A stretch of 5,571 nucleotides of DNA, from positions 1 to 5,571 of the forward strand of contig DASWFI010000067.1 of NCBI GenBank assembly GCA_036394315.1, written 5' to 3'. Positions within the stretch are counted from its first letter, which is position 1, and each line of letters opens with the position of its first letter. The DNA is from DASWFI01 sp036394315 (GTDB lineage Bacteria; Patescibacteriota; Doudnabacteria; UBA920; O2-02-FULL-48-8). Under the pieces are notes generated by a model, which made no database searches, was not told where the DNA came from, and was given only the letters and a program-made list of their open reading frames with translations. Below, one piece after another: positions 1 to 4,969 of the stretch. The translations under genes were made by a program, and so were the position numbers.

Positions 1-219
1 AGATCGTATTAGTTTCATATCCATTGAATCAAAACTGAGTGAGAAAAAGCCGTTTCCCACAGAGGGTCTGTCCAAAGATTTGGTTATAACTCTGCAACCG
101 CTGAACCAAATTCAATATGAGTAACACCATTGGAAAGCTACGATTTAATGCTATTTTATGGTGTAATAAAGTCCAGAGGGTCCATGTATAATGCAGCATT
201 ATATGATTGATAAGTAATT
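1..219 (+). repeat. Dispersed repeat, copy A (cut by left window edge)
   Basis: From base 6 to 219 this sequence aligns in the same orientation with 1389-1622. Shared blocks include GTATTAG, GAATCAAAACTGAG, GAGAAAAAGCC, GGTTATAACTCTGCAAC, TTGGAAAGC, CGATTTAATGCTATTTT and ATTGATAAGTAATT. The similarity stops at the same base on the right in both copies, so that end is likely a true element boundary; the left end lies outside the window. No long frame is shared by the copies. It contains the spaced ATAACTC/GGAAAG motif (86-137) and a palindrome (187-203). No TG...CA LTR ends are evident and the element family is not recognised. It could be an LTR, a solo LTR remnant or a non-autonomous element. 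Confidence 0.85.
187..203. other. Palindrome near the right end of repeat copy A
   Basis: Arms TATAATGC (187-194) and GCATTATA (196-203) are perfect reverse complements around a single A at 195. The palindrome sits 16 bases before the end of copy A. The matching position in copy B holds an even longer palindrome with one compensating pair change, so the structure is more conserved than the primary sequence. It could form a cruciform or RNA hairpin, or be a dimeric protein-binding site; nothing in the window decides between these. Confidence 0.75.
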
Positions 220-705
220 GGGTTGGCCTTTGGCATTAAAGAAAAAATTTACTTTTCAAACAAACACTCACCTCTTTTGTTTTTAGTTCCCCACATTGTC
301 TCCCCTCTCTTTCTCACACACTTTCAGTTGTCTCCCTCTTTTTTTTTCTTTAGTTCCCGGGTTGCCTTCACCATTCAAAAAAAAATTTACTTTTCAAACA
401 CTCACCTCTTTCCTTTTTAGTTCTCCCAGTTGTCTCCCCTTTTTTGAACACACTTCAGTTGTCCCCTCCCCCTTTTTTTTTATTTCACGGGTTGCCTTTG
501 GCATTAAAAAAAAATATACTTTTCAGTCACACTTTCAGTTGTCCCCAAAACACTCACCTTTTTTTTAGTCTGCAGGTTGGCCTTCGGCATTAAAAAAATA
601 TATACTTTTTACTCACACTTTCAGCATTATCAAAAAAAAATGTAAACTTTAACCCCTCTCTTCCCCTTTCAGTTCCCTCCCTTTTTTGAACACACTTTTC
701 ATTAA
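220..705. repeat. Degenerate four-unit tandem array, T/C-rich
   Basis: Four units begin with GGTTGSCCTTYGGCATTAAA-like sequence at about 220, 359, 489 and 575, giving starts 139, 130 and 86 bases apart. Each continues with an A-run, then TTTACTTTTCA or TATACTTTT, then CACTCACC, ACTTTCAG and TTTTTAGT blocks separated by T and C runs. The last unit decays into unstructured pyrimidine-rich sequence near 700. The array starts exactly where repeat copy A ends. Short + frames here (for example 223-420 and 296-568) are phenylalanine/serine/proline-rich products of the T/C composition and are not genes. Confidence 0.75.
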
Positions 706-1110
706 AAAATCTCAAATTTCCTCATCCACCACTCACTCTTTTTTCAATACTCACCCACTTTTTTTAGTCCCACAGGTCATCAACTTCCTTTCCCCAATCA
801 ATCATATTACCATATATACTCATTTACCTAATCCTATCACCTATCAAATTTTTCCTTTTTCAAATCTCAAATCTCAACTTCTACTTTCTCACATCATTTT
901 TTCCTTTAAATTTCCATTTTTAATATATTTCCCTAAATAAATTCCCACAATATTATTTTTCACAGTCCCTATCACTCCATTTTCGCTTTTTGTCACTGTC
1001 ACTACCCAATCCCAGCTGTGATTGCTATGTGACTCAATCTCACTTCCTTGTCACTCTCATTTACAACTTAGCCAAATTCAACACACTACACTACTCACTT
1101 CCACCTCTTT
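640..1110. other. G-poor, pyrimidine-rich tract without genes
   Basis: The + strand is made almost only of A, C and T. From 643 to 964 only five G occur (672, 688, 767, 775, 776), and 777-964 has none. The text is mixed A/C/T (CTCAC, CAATCAATCA, CATATATACTC), not a simple microsatellite. From 965 onward G returns slowly (CAGCTGTGATTGC at about 1012). No supported coding frame is present: frames at 686-940 and 990-1175 are composition artefacts with no recognisable domain. Confidence 0.8.
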
Positions 1111-1112
1111 AT

Positions 1113-1256
1113 GGGGTCCATCCCAAAGATCTCCTCATAACTTCCCATCCACTTCACCTAATTACATCCAACTAGTCTTCTTTTAAAGCTTTTCAACACC
1201 TCTTCAACTTTCATTGTTGCCCCCATCCATGTTTATTCACTATCAAACAACTTATT
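1113..1256 (+). repeat. Probable third, highly diverged copy (C) of the dispersed repeat
   Basis: The stretch GGTCCATCCCAAAGATC..CATAACTTC parallels GGTCTGTCCAAAGATTTGGTTATAACTC of copy A. ATAACTT begins at 1137, and 46 bases later TTAAAGC occupies the place of GGAAAGC, the same offset as in copies A and B. Near its end ATCCATGTTTATTC ... CTTATT parallels TCCATGTATAATGC ... AAGTAATT of A. The palindrome is lost and most G have been replaced. Alignment by eye is patchy, so the relationship is likely but not certain. Confidence 0.45.
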
Positions 1257-1270
1257 CCACACTCTTTACA

Positions 1271-1297
1271 GGACCCATCAGGACCCAATTGGACCCA
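1271..1297. repeat. Three GGACCCA heptamers at exact 10-base spacing
   Basis: GGACCCA occurs at 1271, 1281 and 1291, one per helical turn. The heptamer recurs at 1446, 1467 and 1581 inside or next to repeat copy B, and at 2633 in the later tandem array. It may be a short tandem repeat or a phased binding site; there is no gene immediately downstream that it would obviously control. Confidence 0.7.
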
Positions 1298-1388
1298 GGT
1301 TACAAATCAATCAATAACTCGACCATCAGATCCCCATTTGAAATGAAACATATATCACTAGACAGCCCTTTAACCTCCCTTTCGGATG

Positions 1389-1622
1389 GTATTAGTCTCA
1401 TATCCTGTGAATCAAAACTGAGAGAGAAAAAGCCACTTCTCCATGGGACCCAGTTTTTCCTGCAAAGGACCCAGATGGTTTTTTGGTTATAACTCTGCAA
1501 CGGCTGAATAAAATTTAATGGGAGTGGGACTGTTGGAAAGCCACGATTTAATGCTATTTTTTGGTGTGATAAAGTCCACAGGACCCATGTATAATGGACC
1601 ATTATACAATTGATAAGTAATT
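1389..1622 (+). repeat. Dispersed repeat, copy B
   Basis: Second copy of the repeat at 1-219, in the same orientation, with the shared end at ATTGATAAGTAATT (to 1622). It differs from A mainly by substitutions and by about 19 extra bases around 1450-1480, which carry two GGACCCA heptamers. It holds the spaced ATAACTC (1489) ... GGAAAG (1535) motif and the 10-bp-arm palindrome at 1588-1608. A frame of 126 codons on the - strand across this copy (1300-1680) has no counterpart in copy A and no recognisable domain, so it is not called as a gene. Confidence 0.85.
1588..1608. other. Palindrome near the right end of repeat copy B
   Basis: Arms TGTATAATGG (1588-1597) and CCATTATACA (1599-1608) are perfect reverse complements around A at 1598. 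The equivalent palindrome in copy A has C-A-G at its centre where this one has G-A-C, a paired change that keeps the symmetry. It lies 14 bases before the end of the repeat. Confidence 0.8.
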
Positions 1623-1701
1623 CCCTGAGAGTTGTACCTAGTGAGATTTTCTTATATAGATCTGTGCTTGTGTTCTGCAATCAAGGAATTGAACAATCTT
1701 T
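1623..1701. other. Spacer between repeat copy B and the large tandem array
   Basis: This short stretch contains TTCTGCAATCAAGGA (about 1673-1687), which recurs at about 2718-2732 (ATTCTGCAATCAAGGA) in the internal duplication of array unit 2. The left part of the tandem array therefore reaches into this spacer. No gene is visible. Confidence 0.55.
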
Positions 1702-2209
1702 GGCAGGAAGGGCAAGAGAATTGTGCATGAGCAGTTGAAACAATTGGAACCAAGGAGATTGAATGTAGATGTGGTTGAGGTGTGTGTGGGTCTGATTGAG
1801 AAACTAAAAAATAGCTTTGAGAAAAGGAACAGCACTGTAGGCTTACCATAATTCCAAATTCTGTACAATGTAGTGGCATAATGCATATCAACACTCTGCT
1901 GGACTGGGGTGGGACGTCACTCGATCACACCTCCATGTGAGCAGCTAGCCACAAAGACTCCCTGCTTGGCTGGTGCAATGAACTAGATCATATGTTTCAA
2001 TGTGGTGGTACAGTTCATTGTGTAGAGTCTAAAGAAAACATATCATTAATGGGTTGCTAGGAATAAACAGCAACTTAGCATTTGGGGCAAGTTTTAACAC
2101 ACTTGACATGCTCAAAAGATGTGGACCTCACAGCCTGTATTGCTAGAGACAACTAGCAAAGAAGACCGCGAGACTCAGCTCCCCAACACCCAAGCCACCA
2201 GAGTGAACT
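1702..2209 (+). repeat. Large tandem repeat, unit 1
   Basis: The unit begins at GGCAGGAAGGGCAAGAGAA. Landmarks shared with units 2 and 3 are GGAGATTGAATG, ATCACACC(C)...CATGT.AGCAG, AGACTCCC..CTTGGC, TAGGAATRAAC, ACTTAGCATTT, ATGCTCAAAAGA, TGGACCT..CAGCC and TAT(T/C)GCTAGAGA. It is the most diverged of the three in its first 200 bases. Frames on the - strand at 1638-1894 are unsupported. The next unit starts 508 bases downstream. Confidence 0.75.
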
Positions 2210-2256
2210 GGTAGGAAGGGCAAGAGAATCAGTGCCAGTGGAAGGATAAGGTTTGA
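2107..2256 (+). pseudogene. Coding-like remnant at the unit 1/2 junction
   Basis: Read in one frame (codons starting at 2107), the sequence gives HAQKMWTSQPVLLE, then TTSKEDRETQLPNTQATRVNW, a TAG at 2212, then EGQENQCQWKDKV and TGA at 2254. The related segment at 2578-2772 gives KTWTLQPISLEKTNEED, then TQFISTQSHQSEWQEGHEN in the equivalent frame without the internal stop. Shared residues (WT, QP, LE, T, ED, TQ, TQ, W, EG, EN) with conservative changes between them suggest protein-coding ancestry. No domain is recognised. Duplicated non-coding DNA would also give similar translations, so this is tentative. Confidence 0.35.
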
Positions 2257-2824
2257 TCAACATTGAAGCAGGGTATATTGAGGAGATTGAATGTGGTCGT
2301 ATGATGTCAGTAGATCTAAGGGGGAAAAAATAGCTAGGGATAGAACTGGAGACTTAATATAGCTATTAGTGCCACTTGAAGCCCAATCACACCCCATGTT
2401 AGCAGTGAGTTGCAAGGACTCCCCACTTGGCAGTCACAATGAACTCATATGGTGCCAATGCAATGCTACACTTGATCATGTAGATTAGTGGTCTAAGAGG
2501 ACATGTCATTAGTGGACACTAGGAATGAACATATGACTTAGCATTTGAGCAAGTATCAAGGGGCTGGATGCATTTGAAAGACATGGACCTTGCAGCCCAT
2601 ATCGCTAGAGAAAACTAATGAGGAAGACTGTGGGACCCAGTTCATCAGCACCCAAAGCCACCAGAGTGAATGGCAGGAAGGGCATGAGAATGATGAGAGT
2701 CATGTATATGATGGCATTCTGCAATCAAGGAAGAAGAGCGATCTGGCAGCCTGTATTGCTAGAGATAACTAGCAAGGAGGGCACCAGACCGGGTTCCTCA
2801 GCACTGTAGCTGCCAGAGAGAACT
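2210..2824 (+). repeat. Large tandem repeat, unit 2 with an internal tail duplication
   Basis: It starts at GGTAGGAAGGGCAAGAGAATC and parallels unit 3 closely: CCAGTGGAAGGATAAGGTTTGATCA, AGGAGATTGAATG, TAGCTATTAGTGCCACTTGAAGCCC and GTTGCAAGGACTCCCC are shared. It is longer (about 615 bases) because its tail is duplicated: the segment from GCAGCCCATATCGCTAGAGA (2592) to GGCAGGAAGGGC (2672) is followed by a second version from GCAGCCTGTATTGCTAGAGA to GGCAGGAAAGGC (2825), 153 bases later. Confidence 0.85.
2578..2772 (+). pseudogene. Coding-like remnant in the tail of unit 2
   Basis: A frame open from 2578 (after TGA at 2575) to TAG at 2770 reads KTWTLQPISLEKTNEED at its start, passes through a WQEGHEN motif, and ends near DLAACIARDN. 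Its first half matches the frame at 2107-2256 and that at 3209-3261 (KTWTLQPISLEKTNKED). It has no convincing start codon, is only about 64 codons long, and belongs to a tandem repeat, so a functional gene is unlikely. The best reading is a remnant of a duplicated coding segment; the product is not recognised. Confidence 0.35.
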
Positions 2825-3261
2825 GGCAGGAAAGGCAAGAGAATCATGAATGAGGTGCCAGTGGAAAGGATAAGGTTTGATCACAGGGTATATCAAGGAG
2901 ATTGAATGCAGTCATGATGTCAATAGATGTATCTAAGGGGAAAAGAACCTAGCTAGAGATAGCACTGGAGACTTGACATAGCTATTAGTGCCACTTGAAG
3001 CCCAATCACACCCCCATGTTAGCAGCGAGTTGCAAGGACTCCCCACTTGGCTGGCACGACAGACTCAAATCATATTGATGCAATGATACACTTGATTGCA
3101 TAGATTAGCAGTCTAAGAAAACATGTCATTAATGCATGCTAGGAATGAACATATGATAAACATATGACTTAGCATTTAGGCTAGTATCAAAGGGCTGGAC
3201 ATGCTCAAAAGACATGGACCTTGCAGCCCATATCGCTAGAGAAAACTAACAAGGAAGACTG
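2825..3261 (+). repeat. Large tandem repeat, unit 3 (interrupted)
   Basis: It starts at GGCAGGAAAGGCAAGAGAATC and follows unit 2 through GAAAACTAACAAGGAAGACTG at 3261. Unit 2 at that point continues TGGGACCCAGTTC; here the sequence switches to TTGTAGGCAGG, unrelated to any unit. It also has a small internal duplication, CATATGATAA followed by CATATGACTTAGC (about 3149-3171). The remainder of the unit does not reappear in the window, so either it lies beyond a long insertion or it was deleted. Confidence 0.85.
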
Positions 3262-3264
3262 TTG

Positions 3265-3299
3265 TAGGCAGGATAATGGTCCAATGCATGACCTGCCTA
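3265..3299. other. Stem-loop at the start of the LTR-like insert
   Basis: TAGGCAGG (3265-3272) and CCTGCCTA (3292-3299) are perfect 8-base inverted repeats separated by 19 bases, only four bases inside the junction. Within the loop ATG (3275-3277) and CAT (3287-3289) could extend pairing. A terminal hairpin fits an element end, but a chance match cannot be ruled out. Confidence 0.5.
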
Positions 3300-3590
3300 A
3301 ATAGACCAGTTTTGATCCTCAAGATATAACACTGTCATTACAAGTCAGGAATCCCACTATCGCATGCTTTTTTTGATCAGAATCTCAGAAACTCATTTTC
3401 CACATGCCCTCAAAACTACGACATAATTATGCCATAAAATGCACCTAATTCCTACGATTCCAATGGAACCACATACATCCTAATTTGTGCACTATTGATG
3501 GAGATCTGATTACTACATGGATATTTACCGGATTTGGAAGTCTGTGTGCAGGGTGGTCTGGGAAGGCCTTTGGCACTGTCTGGAACATTG

Positions 3591-3599
3591 TATAAGTGG
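3591..3599 (+). promoter_or_regulatory. TATA-like box in the LTR-like insert
   Basis: TATAAGTGG follows ACATTG and lies about 330 bases inside the insert, a plausible place for an LTR U3/R promoter on the + strand. This is a motif match only; orientation of the element is unproven. Confidence 0.3.
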
Positions 3600-4146
3600 C
3601 TTAGTCATCGTGGAGTCCATCCGAGTTCTGGGCCCATCATTCAATTCCCAAGTTTTGCTCAAGATAGCTGGATCTCATATAGGCTGCAACTTGTTTGGCC
3701 CATATCTCCTCTTCTACTGTATGGATTCCAGTCAACTTTGGTATCGCTGGAAAGGTATTTTCGAGGAGAATCCAACGCCTTATGTTACGAAGAACGAGGG
3801 TTACTCCTTATGGAAAACGTCGGCAATTACCGAAATTGCGCCACTCGGATCATTCCAGAGATATTGGTGGTTATCAAATCCGGACTCCTCCTTTCTGGAC
3901 GTCTCCCCTTCTGCCCAGGACGTTCTCCTTCAGTTTGGCACCGATTTGGGTGAGATTTGGGTCATTTTGGACCAGAAACATGACTTTCACTAGTAGGATT
4001 GTGAGGGTCTGAGTACTTTTACTATTGGAATGGGCCTGTAGGTCTGAGTTTCTATCTGTAAGCGACTGCTGATTGTGGAGTCATTGGATAATATTGGCTG
4101 TGGTAGCCGGTTTTTCTTAAATACTTTGTGTATGCATCAAAAAAAG

Positions 4147-4154
4147 AATAATAA
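4147..4154 (+). terminator. Poly(A)-signal-like site in the LTR-like insert
   Basis: AATAATAA follows an A-run (4139-4145) and a short T-rich stretch (TTTTTCTTAAATACTTTGTG). It could serve as the LTR polyadenylation signal if the element reads on the + strand. Weak, short motif. Confidence 0.25.
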
Positions 4155-4299
4155 CAAGTTTAAGTCTATCAGAATCCCCCCTTTTCTCATACCCGTGTGT
4201 GTGCTGTGTATCAGACGTCTCCTGTGCGAGCACTCTGAGCTATCTTTGATTTGAGGTAAAGTCTCTGGATTAAGAAACTCCATGTTTGTGCCAGCCAGC

Positions 4300-4314
4300 C
4301 GGTATTAGCTCCAG
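4300..4314 (+). other. Possible primer-binding site
   Basis: CGGTATTAGCTCCAG matches the well-known initiator-Met-type retrotransposon PBS TGGTATCAGAGCCAG at 11 of 15 positions and lies three bases after a CA dinucleotide that could end an LTR. The mismatches, including the first base, make this tentative. Confidence 0.3.
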
Positions 4315-4654
4315 AGAGGGCCTGACTGAGATTCTAGGTATCAAGCCATTTCTTTCTAGGGTGACCCTCACTAGGATCGACCTTGGAGTGAGGTTTTGCT
4401 ACCAGTGCATCCTCCTCATCTTCCTCAAGAGAAGTTTTATACCATATTAGAGACCGACCTAGAGGTTTTCAGAGCAGTCCGTGCTCAACCTCTCTATCCA
4501 CATTCATTGCACCTGTAGAAGCCAGGTTGCTAGTTGCCTTAAGACCAGGCCTCTTTCATTGCTCTGACCCTCCAACGAGGCAGAGTAGTCTATGCAAGAA
4601 TTCCCTCCCTGGGTGTTCTTCCTGTTTTCAATGGACACAGAAAAAGGGGGCAAT
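4315..4654. other. Balanced-composition stretch without a supported gene, ending in a purine tract
   Basis: If the upstream LTR call is right, this would be leader or internal retroelement sequence. No gag, protease or polymerase motif is visible in any frame. The frame at 4527-4796 crosses the purine tract and is not supported. AGAAAAAGGGGG (4639-4650) followed by CAAT and TGTGGGGGAC resembles a polypurine tract plus LTR start, which would make 4655 another element boundary. Composition shifts there to CpG-free, more AT-rich DNA. Confidence 0.35.
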
Positions 4655-4969
4655 TGTGGGGGACAGACATGAATTTTTCAAAGATAGATGGAAAATGTGT
4701 CAGAATATGGTACAATGGAATTACTGCAAAGCCACAGTTAGCATATCAAGAGAAGAGCTCCAAGACCACAATAGGTGGGACAAGTGCAGAAAATAGCCAT
4801 TGCCTTGATGGACATAGATTATAAGGAAATGTAAAGGATTGAGGTTGAATGTGTGTGATAATGGTTAATCCTTTGAAAAGATAGTTGGCCTTGCATGTAA
4901 GAAGGAATAAAGAAATATGAGACAAGAAAGATTGCAGAATTTGACTTGATAGTCTCATGAAATGGGTGT
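4655..4969. other. AT-leaning spacer downstream of the - strand frame
   Basis: This stretch holds no convincing gene or repeat and not a single CpG. On the - strand it would be the 3' flank of the gene-like frame at 4970-5571; no clear AATAAA is found on that strand here. Two other - strand frames (4746-4973 and 4819-5004) overlap it but are short, lysine/phenylalanine-rich and unsupported. Confidence 0.5.

Larger units (their letters stand above)
3262..4297 (+). mobile_element. Candidate long terminal repeat (LTR-like) insertion, right end uncertain
   Basis: The sequence breaks sharply from the tandem array at 3261/3262 and begins TGTTGTAGG, an LTR-like TGTTG start. It has its own composition, with about 17 CpG in 3517-3960. 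Candidate LTR elements on the + strand are TATAAGTGG at 3591, AATAATAA at 4147, and a PBS-like GGTATTAGCTCCAG at 4301 just after a CA at 4296-4297. Frames at 3517-3993, 3534-3953 and 3695-4012 are all open and overlap, so none is specifically supported as a gene. The alternative is a - strand LTR running 4171 to 3262 (ending CCTACAACA), preceded by the purine tract complementary to 4175-4187. No second LTR or target duplication is seen. Confidence 0.4.

Noticed and set aside
6..1622. Copies A and B as the two LTRs of one retrotransposon, or as Helitron ends
   Set aside because: No TG...CA ends, PBS, polypurine tract or coding region lies between them. The hairpin resembles a Helitron 3' end, but the CTRR terminus is not conserved between the copies.
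1300..1680. 126-codon - strand frame across repeat copy B
   Set aside because: It crosses the palindrome and the repeat boundary, is not preserved in copy A, and shows no domain; it is an accidental frame in a repeat.
220..3261. CRISPR array
   Set aside because: The repeats are degenerate, of very unequal length and without uniform spacers, and the sequence is eukaryotic in character.
3517..3993. 158-codon + strand frame as a real gene
   Set aside because: Two other + frames are open over much of the same bases, no domain is recognisable, and the location is inside an LTR-like insert, so no single frame is favoured.
3257..4328. GACTG at 3257-3261 and 4324-4328 as a target-site duplication
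   Set aside because: A 5-base match within 1 kb is expected by chance. The implied element would lack TG...CA ends, and the sequence after 4328 does not resume the interrupted tandem unit.
4380..4410. GCTACCA at 4399 as a tRNA 3' end or, on the - strand, a TGGTAGC primer-binding site
   Set aside because: No cloverleaf can be drawn upstream, and only seven bases fit a fungal initiator-tRNA PBS, with no LTR end convincingly adjacent.
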